Part shown: piece after piece, positions 10,797 through 21,956 of the stretch
Layout: each line of letters starts with the position of its first letter
Position numbering within the stretch: position 1 is the first letter of the stretch
DNA from: Guillardia theta CCMP2712
Lineage: Eukaryota > Cryptophyceae > Pyrenomonadales > Geminigeraceae
Direction of reading: 5' to 3'
Assembly (NCBI RefSeq): GCF_000315625.1
Contig: NW_005434663.1
Coordinates: 215,337 to 279,336 of the forward strand
DNA length: 64,000 nt
The notes under the pieces: generated by a model
The model's input: the letters and a program-made list of their open reading frames with translations, nothing else
Databases searched by the model: none
Told to the model about the DNA's origin: nothing
Translations under genes and position numbers: made by a program

Positions 10797-13700
10797 TCAC
10801 TCGCATCGCTTGTTTCGGAACTCCACGTATCGCTTGTGCCCGTCAGCCGTCTTGAGGGTCATGAAGCGATCGAGAACGAGCTGCCAACAAGATCAGACGC
10901 TGATGGTGGTGAAGGAGGAGGAGGAGGAGTGAGAGAAGAAGAATGCTCATGAGAAGGCATAGCATTTGCTTCAGTCGAACTTTACCTGGAGTTCGCATAT
11001 GTGGTTTGAGAGGCCTAGCGCTCTCGTCCTGGGGCTCGTAAGTTTCATGTTGAGTGCCACGTCCCTGCCAGCCACGATCCGTAAGGTCGCAAAGACAAAA
11101 GAGGAGACAAGATAAGGAAGAGGAGGAGGAGCAGAAGAGGTAGAGGAGAGGACGCGAGCGAGGGAGCAAGTAGGAAGCACCTGTAGCCTGCGGACAGCTT
11201 GGAGTTGTAGAGAGGGTCAAGTCTGTTTTTGATCCTGACTACTTCAATCTCTGGGTCATCGCAGATCCTCTCAATGCACAAGCGCAGGTCGCTGATGTCC
11301 TCGAAGATGATGCACTGACGCACGACGTCTACGAGCTTGGATACGTCCCCCAGGTAACTCCGCGAAAGCTTCTCGATGGCTCGGTCGACGCTCTTGAGCC
11401 CGGCCCACTTGATCCTCAGGTTGCTCCCGTTCCCCCACCTCATCTCGTCCCACCTCACAAAGCAGTCCATTGCGTTCACCAGCGGGAAGCAGCCCCGGCA
11501 GGCCCCCGCAAACTCCTGCACCTTCATGGTGAAGTAAGGCTCCAGCAGCGCTGCCTGCACGTAGAGCTGGTCGAGGGACGTGACGTAGCTGGACACCAGC
11601 TTGACGCGGCAGAGCAGAGGATTGGGATGCACGCCCTCGTATGTCTCGAGGAACTTACAGTGTTGGGCCTCAGAGTCGGCGAGGAGAGCAGAGGACGCAG
11701 CAAAGGCTTGCCGCACCAACTTGTTCTTCGTGTCCTGTCGCGCGACCACCTTGGCAAGCTTGTCGATCTCCATCTTGTTCTCCTCCCTCGCCCTCAGCTC
11801 CTCCCACGCTCTGTCGTACTTTTGCTTGTCCGGGGCGATCGCATGCCAGGACTTGAAGAGGACGTACTGCCGAAGGCTGATCAAGACGACCCAGAAGCCC
11901 ATCATGATAGTGGCGCTAATGGGAACCCACGAGGTCGCGTGGGAGGGCGTGATGATGACAAGGTTGTAGAGGATGAGACCGCTGATGTTGAAGCCCCAGT
12001 TGAAGGGAATGAAGGAAATGAAGCGCTTGCCTTCGAACTGCACGATGTAGCCGAAGATGAGGGAGGTCAGTCCGATGACCCACCAGTAGAAGCTGTCCTG
12101 AGCATGCTCCGACCTCGCCAAGGCTCCAGCTGTGATGAGCTCCATCAACCCGGGGGCCCAGAAGCAGAAGGAGAAGGCTGCTGTCGGCGCCATCGTCTTC
12201 CCCTGCTGCGTCAGCACCGGCACGGCGAGGCAGCCGATGAAGATGGGAATGTAGACAACACAAGTGCCGAGGATGGAGAACCAGGGCGGGCGTATATCGA
12301 TCACCAGCTTCTTTCCTGCCTCCACGTGCCCGACAGGGACAGCCATGCAGGCCGTGTAGTCGATGCCCCAGCGGCAGGGAGCGGCGGAGAGGGCGAAGGT
12401 CTGGTTGCTACTAGACGAGTAGGAGATGGAGAACTCAAGTTTCGTGACCTCTGACGAGGATGCTGGCCGAGTGCTCAGAGTGTAACCGTTTGCCGTTACA
12501 TCATCAGTGTAGTCGATGCGAATCGTCTTAGTGCCAAGCTGGGTGACGGTCTCAGCTGGGACCCTGCAGCCATCGCGCGTGAGCGCAAAGTCAGCAACGA
12601 GGCTGAGGGGAGGGGCCGGAGGGTCCGCGAACTCAAGCGACACCGAGCGAGCTGAGAACTTGTTGGTGCCCAGAGCCTGCTGGAGGCTTCCGTGGGGGTT
12701 GAAGAAGTAGTAGAGGAAGTAGATGCCGGCGAGCCCGATGATGCTTCTGATCCAGGGCTTGTGGATGGAGAGAAAGACAGGATTGTCCGTGAAGAGCACG
12801 CTCGCCGTGTCAGCGTTCTTGACCGCCAGACGAAACTCCGACAGTCGCGACATAAGCAGGTCGCCGGGGAAGCAGCTCCTCTGCTGCATAATCGCCGCAA
12901 GGCGTTCCTGTGTGGTCAGCGAAGCCTCTTGTCGCTCCCTCAGGCCCTCCTGCCCGGCCACTCGCAAGTTCGCCTCGTTGCCCTGCGTCATCACCTGAAC
13001 CTCTTGCAGCTCGTCGTCTCCTCTCCTCCTCCTCCTCCTCCACGGCGCTGAGACCACCCAGCCCCGCACGTGGGTCCATGCCTGCTGCAGGAGATGCAGC
13101 ACTTCGGTGTAGCGCTGGAAGTGTGTGATGCGGCGGAATTGGATGTAACGCTTGTGCTGCTCGTCGTTGGTGAGGTCCAGGAAGCTCCTGAGAGCAAGCT
13201 GCAGCTCACACACGTGCCCCGTCAGGTTTCGCTGCCTCGTCTCTGCGTTTTTAATTCGCACGTTGACGCAGACATCCCGGTAACCCGCAGACAGCCAGGT
13301 GTTGTACTGCAAGTCCAGCCGGTTCTTGACCCTCACCACCTCTAGGCTCGCATCCTCCTCCAGCGCCACGAGGGCGGCGAGCAGGTCGTTGAGATTGTCG
13401 AAGGCGATTCGTTCCCTCACGATGTCAACCAGCCGACTCACGTCAGAATCGTAGGAGCGCGTCAGCTTCTCGATCGCCTTGCTCACGTACTTGAGCTCTG
13501 CCCACTGCACCCACCCGTGAACCTCCGGCAGCTCGCTCACCTCCTCCCAGAGCATGTACCCCCTTCCTCCTGCCCAGCCATGGCACAAGGCCTGCGGGGT
13601 CCCGGGCTTGCACAGGAAGTAGCCTCGGCTTCTCAGGGCCACCTGCTTCACCTGGCTGCGGAAGATCTCTTCGATAGAAACAGCCTGCGCGTACAGCTGA

Positions 13701-15765
13701 TCGAGACACGTGACGCGCTGGCTGGAGACGTTGAACTTGGCGATCAACGAGGAGAACATGGGGCTGTTTCGCTCCCAGAGGTGGAGGCGGCGCGATGACA
13801 CCAACCCAGTCGGACCGTCAAGAAGATCTCTGGTGGATCGCACGCGGAAAGACGGAGCTGGCAATTCAGTTCGAGCAGTGGGGAAGCTAAACCTGGAGGC
13901 AAGGCTCGCTGCTGCTCCTTCACTTCCCATGTTCACACCTTCCACGCACGCCATCGTCGACGTCATCATAGTTTGCTGTCTGGGAGTCAGAGTTGAGCTG
14001 TCGCTCTTGACCATCGCCCGCGCCACCTTGTTGACCTTGTCGAGCACAAGCAACGTCTCTCCCTGCTCCAGCAACTCCCTCCACTCGCTCTCAAAGAGCT
14101 TCACGTCCCCGGATATGATCCTCCTGCCGTTCCATCGAATGCGCTCCCTAAGGACCACAAGGAACAAGACGGTGGCGAGGATGACGATGGAGATGACAGG
14201 CCAGTCCTCTGACTTGGCGAGAGTGAAACCCGAGACTATGAGAATCATGCTAGAGCAGATGGTCTGCTCGAAGACAAGCGCCTCGCTGACGATGAGCGGC
14301 ACTGGAAAGATCGTGATGCCCTGCAGGCGGGTCATAGACGGAAGACCAACAGCCACCTCGCTCTCACCACCAACGCCTCGATGAGGAGACTGACGGGGTT
14401 GCCATAGACAGAGAGCTTGTAATCGTGGCCATTTGCCATGAGGACGGCGCTCGAGCACAACGACAACAGGTAGAGGAAGGTGAAGCCAAAGGAGATGATC
14501 TGCTGATGCGTCAGCCCGGCAGCGAGCTGGAGAAATCTCACCTTCACGGGGATGCTGTACTTCTCGAGGAACGCAACAACAGCTGCTGCCAGCATGATGA
14601 GGCCGGAGATCGCCCTGGCAACGATGTAGGCGTATTCCGGCCATAGGCAATCGAAATCGATGAAATTGAAGGGAACCGCGACGTTTCTGGCAGCAGGTAG
14701 ATGGAACTCAGGGACGTCGGAGAGGACTTGCTGCCTGGAGGAGAGTATTTCTCCTCGATGATTTCCGCACTGTTTGGAGAGCGTGATCAGTCGCCAATTA
14801 ACGCCGTCGTGTGATCCCTCTAGCGCGAACTTCACGGGGTCTTGATCTACAGGCCCTTTCCCGGTGGTCAGGAACCAGCCATCAAAGGACGTCGGAGAAG
14901 GAAAGAAGAGGATTTCAGAGCTGCCGTCAGCAGCAGACGCGTTGGTATGGAGTAGAGGGCAGCCTCCTCGCATGATGCCGAAAGAAGAGATCCCAGCGCT
15001 TGTGATCGCCTTCCCCGTTGCACCGTTGCGAAGTTGTAACGCTTGAAAGCGCACGAGAGAGAAGCTTTGCATCTCCAGCTCTTGGACTTGAGACCAGGGA
15101 GCAAACAAGATCGCATTGGGCGGTCGAAGCAGGAAGAGCAGACCGACGACGAAGAGAACCATCTGCATCCATCTCAAAGTCACCGCTGATGAAAACGGGC
15201 GCCTCGAACAGAAGACCCTCCACGATTCATTCCTAAAGATGTTGTTCCTAGCAAAGATGAGCTTGTCTTGCAGACTGTTGCCATTCTTTGAAGCCACAGA
15301 TGAGAGATAATCCAGCAGCTCCTTGTTCTTGGCTTCCTCTTCTGCTACCCCGACATCCTCCGGCCTCGAAGAGTCCGACAAGTCATCGTAGACCTCCTGC
15401 CATTCAATGGATCCAGTCTCAGAATTCTTCTTCTTCCTCCGGTCAAGCGTCCTCCCTGCATACACCTCGCCGTGAAAGCATCGGGCGCCGAGGAGCTGAA
15501 GAACTTGCAGTAACCTGAAATCCTTCCGCGCGGAGTTGAAGATGTCAACTATCTTCAATCGAAAAGGGCCTTGACGTCTCCGTATGAGGCGGGATGAAAG
15601 TAGACGAGGGTAGCAATCCTCTTGGTTTTCATAGGCTACATGAAAGCTTTCGTCTGCTTCTGACCTGTTCTCAAGCGAGATGGCAGGATCGAAGAATATC
15701 TCGAAATCATGTTGCGACAAACTTCTATTCCAACCGGTCGACTTCAGATGCTTGTGACCCATCAT
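10797..15765 (-). CDS. Large polytopic membrane protein with two RelA/SpoT-like modules
   Basis: About 1566 residues in four exons: 15765-14368, 14320-11181, 11064-10986 and 10880-10797 (stop TGA at 10797-10799); all three introns keep frame. It starts at an ATG with a hydrophilic head, then a membrane segment (about 15130-15170), a lumenal-looking part with a discoidin-like stretch (DPVKFALEGSHDGVNW), and about ten further helices in two groups. After each membrane group comes a cytosolic module. Copy 1 (about 13710-13090) and copy 2 (about 11600-10797) share LDQLY.QA, an alpha segment AIEKL.RSY..DVS.LVD, VVR.KNRLD..YN, SAGYRD, then H.CELQ and HKRY..FR. This order resembles RelA/SpoT nucleotidyltransferases (R-I/V, K, GYRSLH-like, E.Q). 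Catalytic activity is not proven. No close family name is recognised. Confidence 0.8.
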
Positions 15766-16585
15766 TGATGGATTGTCCTTCTACAACTACAAAGGGTCAT
15801 GTGCGGCTGGCACTCGCTTGACCTACCCCTTGGTTCACAACGGCAGGCCGTGTTGAAGCCCAAGGAAGTAACGTCATGGAGGCGATCCGAGACGGAACCC
15901 CTTCCATGGGATGAGAAGCTTGCTGCTTTTTGCCTCAAATCAATCGTCTGAGGATAATTCTTGCACTATGAGCAACAAGAAATCCGATTCGATGGCAGTG
16001 AGAAGGAAGTCGACAATGCAGAGAGAGAGGAAGATGACAACGTGAGGGGGGCTGGGCGGGAGGAGGAGGGAGAAGAAGTAGAGGAAGACGAGAAGGGGAG
16101 GATGAGGAGAGGAGGATGAAGAGAGAGAAGTCGAGAGAGCAGGAGGAGTGGGGCTCGCTCAGCACAAGGAGCAGGTCACAAGTGCCGCATTGACATGGCG
16201 ACCCGGCGAGGCTGGCGATGTGGTGGGCTGACGGCCAAAGAGCGTACATGGCTAAAACATTTTATTTCAGGTACTGCGAGATATAATGCTATATGGATAT
16301 TAAATTATAAAATACGATATCGTAGTACAAATATAAATATAAATGTTAAATTACACTGTGTAAAGTAAAAAAAAAAGGCAATCTCCCTGCCACCCCAGAA
16401 AATAAAGTTGAAAGGGGGGGTGATCAAATAATGTTGGTGAAAAATAAAAATTCCTCTAGAGTTAGATTACAGATCTGATACATTGGGTGGTGTGATACAG
16501 ATACGTAACGAGGGACGATATTCATTTTAGCTCCAGCAATTCTCTTCCTAATATTTGATTAGGTTACTCAGTTTATCACAGCAGT
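15766..16585. other. Intergenic spacer, AT-rich in its right part
   Basis: Shared upstream region of two divergent genes. The stretch 16255-16560 is AT-rich (TATA-like runs, an A10 run near 16370) and probably promoter DNA. The part 15935-16250 is GA-rich low complexity. No gene or RNA was recognised. Confidence 0.5.
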
Positions 16586-18465
16586 ATGTCTTCGCTCACT
16601 GCGCTGCTCCTGTGCTTGGCCTGGAGCTCCGCGGCTGTAGGAGGAGGGAGAGGCCGCGGAGAGACCTGCTTCTCCTTCGCTCCTGCCACGACGAGCTTGA
16701 ACTGCTTCAGAACCATGCCGCCTCTCTGCCATCCTCGGAAGCATGCACTTGAGAGCTGGGATACGGAAACGCGCAAAGTAAGGTTGCAGCATCGCAATGG
16801 ACCTGCCACGAATGTTCCAAGTCTGCGAATGGGATCCGATGGTGCACTCGAAAGAATCATCATAGACAAGGAGCGAGAAGTCATGGTGATATTTCCTGTT
16901 GCCCCAGCCGTAAAGAAAGAGTCAGTGAAGTTTCAGGTCTGTTTGCCTTTTTGTGTGGGGCCCTCGTTGTTGTGATGGTTTCTTCTGTTCTTAGATGGGC
17001 AGGAATTCAATATTTCTTTCAGTGGATGAATCGACGTGAGCGCATGAATCAAGATTGCTTTCCTGGACTAACTTGAAGTAGGCTTCTCGATGGTGACCTC
17101 TGGAACCAAGCCAACTTAGACCTGAGCTACTGGGAGTTTGACTCCTACCAGCAGCACGAGAGAGCGATCGTGCTGCATGTGGTGCCTGACCTCTATTGTG
17201 CTGTCGTCTTCATCTGACTGTGCGGCAGGCAAAGATCGGAAACATGGCCTGGCCGGTGCTGCTGGCTAAGGAGTACGACCCGAAGACCATGGTAGATCGG
17301 GTAGGATGCAAGTCCATCCTCCAGCTTCTCTCAAGCTCTTGATGTACAGAATGCAACGATGACACCTGAGAAGAGGAAGGCGACACCGGAGGAGCTCAAG
17401 CTCATTCGAGACGCTTACTGGCACCAAGTGAACTCTGGGAAGGTGGAAGTGGTGAATCGACGAGCAGAAGCGAAGCAAGTGAGGGAGAAGTTGAGAGAGC
17501 TTATGCGTCTCCGGCTTGAGGCAGGTCTTACCTTGCTCCTCCCTGCAAGTTGACGCGTGATCAGGTCCTTAACCGAACAGCCTCCCTTATCAACCGCCTC
17601 GTTGCCACGCCAGAGCTGGGAGTCATCAAACCTGATCTGTTTGAGAAAGTTCGCTCAAACAATCCAGAGCTCCAAAAGTTGGAGGGTGAAATCGTTCGTC
17701 TCAAGGCTGAGCTATGGAAGCTGCAGCCTCCTGGCCTCTGTGTTCTCATCCCCAATGCGGTGAACGAAGTTGGCGGAGGCTGGAGGGAGCTAGATGCGAG
17801 TGTGTTGTACCAGGTGAGCATGCAGGCCGACAAGTCTAGTCTCCTTGCTCGCTCATGCGCTGCTGATGTCAGCAAACGTTTCCTCCTATCCAAGAGTTTG
17901 TCCTTGCCGCAGACGAAGACATGCGCTTCTTCAACGACTCGGAAATGTCAAGGATTGAAACTGCCTTGGCTTCCACGGGCTCGGCTGGTTGTTGATGTGG
18001 TTGTGGCGTTGCTTGTGCTCACGTTCATGTCAGATGGGGCCAAAATCCGCAGAGTGGCAGCCAGGATCATGCGAGACTTCCAAGGAACCATTCTAGAAGG
18101 AGCGCAGGAGAGGCTGGCAGAGCTGCAGCCGGAGCTGGTGAAGGAGGGAGGGATGCTGTATCCTCCAAACAGAGCCCAAGCCTTCTGGGAGGTGAGAAAG
18201 GCGAGGAAGCGCCTGTTGAAAATGAGTCAAGCGTAGGAGCTCAAACATCTCTTGCGCCTTGCGCACTATGCGACGGCGATAGGAACACGCGAGTACACGA
18301 GGAGCCGGGTATGTGAAATGATGTAAGCGAGAGGGGATGAGGGCTTAGGTTGCACAGGATGTGACGGCGTTCAGAGAGATGCTGTCACAGATCGACATCC
18401 CGCGGGCTCTCGTCGTCGAGTCCCTTCAAGCCATGCAACTCCGCGCTGGCTACTTGTGCAGGTAG
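16586..18465 (+). CDS. Uncharacterised helical protein with secretory/plastid-type leader
   Basis: Not recognised. The ATG at 16586 is followed by a classical signal peptide (LTALLLCLAWSSAAVGG) and then a Ser/Thr/Arg region, the layout of bipartite plastid leaders in algae with secondary plastids. The mature part is mostly helical and charged: IIIDKEREVMVIFPVAP, IGNMAWPVLLAKEYDP, RRAEAKQVREKLREL, LFEKVRSNNPELQKLEGEIV, KIRRVAARIMRDFQG, LKHLLRLAHYATAIGTREY, and IDIPRALVVESLQAMQLRAGYLC. About nine exons; most joins are phase-consistent, for example an intron starting GTTGTTGATG near 17990. A stop falls at 18463-18465, but a further open stretch (GIARELGGVLFLLAALDRW) reaches a stop at 18633, so the C-terminus may be longer. 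Function unknown. Confidence 0.6.
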
Positions 18466-18979
18466 AGGTGCCGTCGCTCGCGTAAGACCTGAGGCATACA
18501 GCAGGTGCGCCAAGGAATCGCCAGAGAGCTGGGTGGCGTCCTTTTCCTCCTTGCAGCACTTGATAGATGGAATGAATCATACTGTGAGCTAAACCGCGTC
18601 CTGTCATCTCTTCTCTACATCTCGCTAGCTTAGTGGCTCTTTCATTTCCCGCGGCTGCGCAATGAACGAGACTCTTGGGTTACTACGCTCGTCACTAGTA
18701 GAGCCCGACAGCAGGTCCGCCTCATTGTCTGGTGTGTTTGACTTTTGACTAGCCTTGTCAAGGGCTGGACTCTCACACAGTGAGAGTACAGGAGGAGGAG
18801 GAGCAAGGGGAGGAGGAGGTAGGAGCACGGGGACTAGGGAGCAGGTCTAGTAGGAGAGGCAGGAGGAGAAAAGAGCAAGTGAACGAATGGCGACTGAGTC
18901 CGAGGCTGGAGGGGTCGAACATGCGCTACAAGGTCGGTAGAAGCTCTGACGGTTATGTCAGTTGCATGTGACAATCTTG
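18466..18979. other. Spacer, possible terminal exon and 5' flank
   Basis: The left part may hold a last exon of the preceding gene (open frame to 18633). From 18780 to 18900 there is a GGAGGA-rich tract. An ATG at about 18887 (MATESEAGG) could start a short first exon of the kinesin-like gene, but its phase does not fit the next exon. Confidence 0.3.
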
Positions 18980-20699
18980 ATGGGAGAGACTCAAGGTTGG
19001 CTCGATGAGCAACTCAGGGCTCATGAGGATGGTGAGCAAGCGCCTGAGGTCTCAGACGACAACAGCCAGCCATCGGTCTCTAGCAGCAACGGAGGGATGG
19101 ATAGGAAGGTGCTGCTTGCCGCTCGCGTTCGTCCCATGTCAGAGCGCGAGCTTGCGATCAAGGGTGAGAGGTGCGTGCGGGTGGATTGTGACAACGGTTA
19201 CCTTGCGCTCATGGAGCCTGACACGCGGGAGGCGAAGGTGTTTGTGCTCGACTACGTGTACGACTCATCTGCTCCTCCTGGTCACCCTGACGCGCAACAA
19301 GGAGCCTCCTACGCCAGCAACCGCACTGTCTTCGCAGACCTCGGGAGGGTGTGCCTGCAGAACTTCTTGGAGGGATACAAGGTGTCGGTGTTCGTGTACG
19401 GACAGGAGGGAACCGGCAGGAGACACACCATGTTAGGGCATGAGGTTGACCCCGGCCTCCTCCCGCGTCTGCTGGAGGAGATTGTCGACCAGCCCGAGGT
19501 GACGCACTGAGGGGGAGCTGAGGAAGGAGCTCATGCGAGGCCAGGTGATGGAAGGGAAGTTGACGCTGCGGGGAAGTCTATACAAGATAGAGCAGGAGCA
19601 GGTGGTCGACCTGCTGAGCAGAGACCTCACCAAGAAGCTGCACGTGCGAAGCAACAGGGCAGGAACAGGAAGCGACGTTGTCGGGCTGACTTGGAAGCAT
19701 CTTACAACCTCCGACGAGTGCGAGGAGTTTGTCAGGCTTGTGAGCGCTACTGCCCTCCCCCTCCTCTAGCTGAGTGACTGCCCTGGCAGACCCATCGCTC
19801 CTCGGAGCTTGACAGCAACGGAGCGACCTTGCTGTGCAGCTTTGAGCTGTGCTCGCGCATCTACCGCCCTCATCCGCATCCCAACAGGTGCGGGAGACTG
19901 CCAGGAACAAGAAGATAATATCACATGATGACGAGCAGGGCGCCAGTGGAAGATCTCAAGACCTTCAGCAAGCTTCACCTGGTAAGGCTCTCCCGCAAGT
20001 CCGGGACAGAAGAGAGCGCGATGATGAAGGCTCTGAGGGTACCTGCGCAAGCTGTAAGAGCATCGGCCATGCCATGTCGGAGGAGACTGACAAATCGCAG
20101 GTGTCGATCGACAAGTCTGTTCTTGTGAGCTTCAGCCCTGCGGGTTTCGTACTGACACAGTTGGAGTAGTCATGGAGTTCTGTCATGTCCGCCTTGGCCG
20201 AGAAGCAGCTGCTCATGGTAAACAAGCCCCCACCCTCTTCTTCCTTCACTCATGCGCCTCGCAAGTCGCAGGGACGCAAGGCGGAGAAGTCGATTTCCCA
20301 CGTTCCTTTCCGCAGCTCGGTGCTCACGAGGGTGCTGGAGGACAGCATGGGGCACGAGTCTCGCATCTTCGTCATTGCCACAGTTTCTCCCAGCAGCTCG
20401 GTGGGTCAGTCGTGATGCCCTTCCAAGAGGCTGACGCAGGCGCAGGCGTACCGAGAGAGCATGCACACAGTAATGGAGCAGCGGGAGAGCGCGGGGAGCT
20501 GACGATGAGGCAGTTCAGGCATGTCGTGAGGTCAAAAGAAGTGAGGAGGATGAAGACAAAGGAGGAGCTCCTACAGGCTTACGCGCACATCCCTGTGTCG
20601 CTTCCCCCTTGCAAATCTCATTCGCTTGACCTCATGCCATGCAGGAATTCATTCCTTCCGCAGGAGGAGGATGGCGATGGGCGTACAGCACTCGCGTGA
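18980..20699 (+). CDS. Divergent kinesin-like motor-domain protein
   Basis: Kinesin motor fold, closest in layout to kinesin-3. In order: KVLLAARVRPMSERE (strand 1, about 19105-19150), VFVLDYVYDSS, YASNRTVFADLGRVCLQNFLEGYKVSVFVYGQ, the P-loop position, RGSLYKIEQEQVVDLLS (the EIYNE.VRDLL position), THRSSELDSNG (switch I position), KLHL before switch II, VSIDKSVL plus SALAEK (the INKSL..LG position), HVPFRSSVLTRVLEDSMG with IFVIATVSP (loop 12), and AYRESMHTVMEQRES where the neck linker begins. The P-loop reads GQEGTGRRHTM, so the Lys and Ser/Thr that bind ATP phosphate are both Arg. Switch II is DDEGSE or VRLSRK depending on an intron choice. After the motor only about 70 residues follow. It may be a non-hydrolysing kinesin relative or a decaying gene; retroelement debris starts 80 bases downstream. 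Confidence 0.75.
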
Positions 20700-20775
20700 C
20701 GGTCGACAAGGAACCATCAGAGATGTGAAGGGGCGGCAAGCAGACGCACTCGGGCGACTCGAGGGCCTGCGCCAG

Positions 20776-20868
20776 TAGAGTTGTACTCGCACAAGTCAAG
20801 AGAGTTGTACTCGCACAAGTCAAGAGAGTTGTACTCGCACAAGTCAAGAGAGTTTTACTCGCATAAGG
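20776..20868. repeat. 24-bp tandem repeat, about four copies
   Basis: Unit GAGTTGTACTCGCACAAGTC plus AAGA, three near-perfect copies and a diverged fourth (TTTTACTCGCATAAG). The last copy runs into a foldback element, and the motif ACTCGCA is shared with the ends of those elements. Confidence 0.85.
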
Positions 20869-21220
20869 TAGAAAGCGCCTCAAGCAGAAGAGAGTAGGAA
20901 CAACTAAGACCTACACGCACACAACACAGCGAAAACACACAACAGGCACTTTCTACCTTCTGCGTGTAAAACTCTCAAACCTCACCAAGTGGGGAAAGGA
21001 AGCCAACCTCGACGCCCTCCATGCTGCAGTCGGAGAAGATTCGCAAACACCGCGCTGGATATGCCACTCCGAGTGCAGAGTAGGTGGAGCTGTGCTTGTT
21101 GCTGCTTTCTTCTGCTTTATGCACTTTTTACCTTCTGCGAGTAAACCTTCAACACTGGAGTTTATGCGGCCATAAGGTAAAAAGTGCCTCAAGTAGAAGA
21201 AAGCAGGAACCTTGTGCGAG
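20855..21220. mobile_element. Two small foldback elements with retroelement fragment between
   Basis: At 20855-20975 and 21117-21225 the text GCGAGTAAA..GGTAAAAAGTGCC and its inverse face each other about 60-100 bases apart. The first pair is diverged (GGTAGAAAGCGCC and GGCACTTTCTACC) and points outward/inward like terminal inverted repeats. Between them, 20980-21080 matches an internal part of the local retroelement ORF (LTKWG, then NLDALHAA and KIRKHRA after a one-base frame shift). Either a MITE-like element or paired 3' ends of the retroelement in opposite orientation. Confidence 0.6.
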
Positions 21221-21379
21221 TAAAACTCAGTCCTTTGGAACAAGTAAAACCCTCATGCACCTAACACAGCAACAAATGCAGGTTTAGCTTGTTCCTGCTT
21301 TCTTTTGCTTGAGGCACTTTTTACCTTCTCCGAGTAAACATTCTCCTCTTTAGCAAAACACAAGACCGAAAGTAGGAAG

Positions 21380-21956
21380 CCACCGCTGTCACGGAGAAAG
21401 GGCAGCCCCCGACATGTACCGCTCCAAGTAATGCAAACAGTCCTCCTCATTATGATCCTCAGCGGGCGCAGCGCAGACGCTTCCCCAGCTCCCGGCACTC
21501 TTGATGCTTCCACCGTCGGAGTTTGCGACCTCCTCGGGCGACTCGACAAAGTCCGAGGAGGAGCTGTCCCTCCGTCCGCTGCCCCCGGCGGACCCCCGGG
21601 CAACGCCGGCTCCTTGTCGGCGGCTGCCCTTTCTCCGTCCGCGGCCGCCCGCTTGTGGCGGCAGCGGACGTCTCGACTGACAGTGGTCAGTCGGCTGCCT
21701 CCGGGTATCGCGTCTAAGGGATGTTATTCCTCCTGCATGCTCCTGCTGCTTGTTGCTTGATTGCTTGACCCTTCGGCTGCTTGTCTGCGTGGCTTCGCGC
21801 TTGGGCTGGCGATGCCGCGTCTGGTTGCCAGCAGTGCTGGTTCTTTTCGGGCTTGTGTTTTGTGTGTGTTTGTGCAGCTTCTCGCTGTGAGCTGTGTGCA
21901 AGCCGGTTTAGCTTGTTCCTGCTTTGTTTTGCTTGAGGCACTTTTTCCCTTCTGAA
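21380..21956 (+). mobile_element. Retroelement copy with inverted 5' part
   Basis: The right part (21572-21956, plus strand) is the C-terminal coding end and the 3' tail of the local family. The left part (about 21390-21570) belongs upstream of it in the element but is on the minus strand (reading SSSDFVESPEE and EEDCLHYLERY there). This arrangement is what twin priming gives in LINE-type retrotransposition. The 3' tail ends in GAGGCACTTTTTCCCTTCT. Confidence 0.7.

Noticed and set aside
11627-12454. 275-codon plus-strand ORF
   Set aside because: It is the reverse complement of well-supported transmembrane coding exons of the RelA/SpoT-like membrane protein; its own composition is His/Arg/Gly/Asp mixed without motifs.
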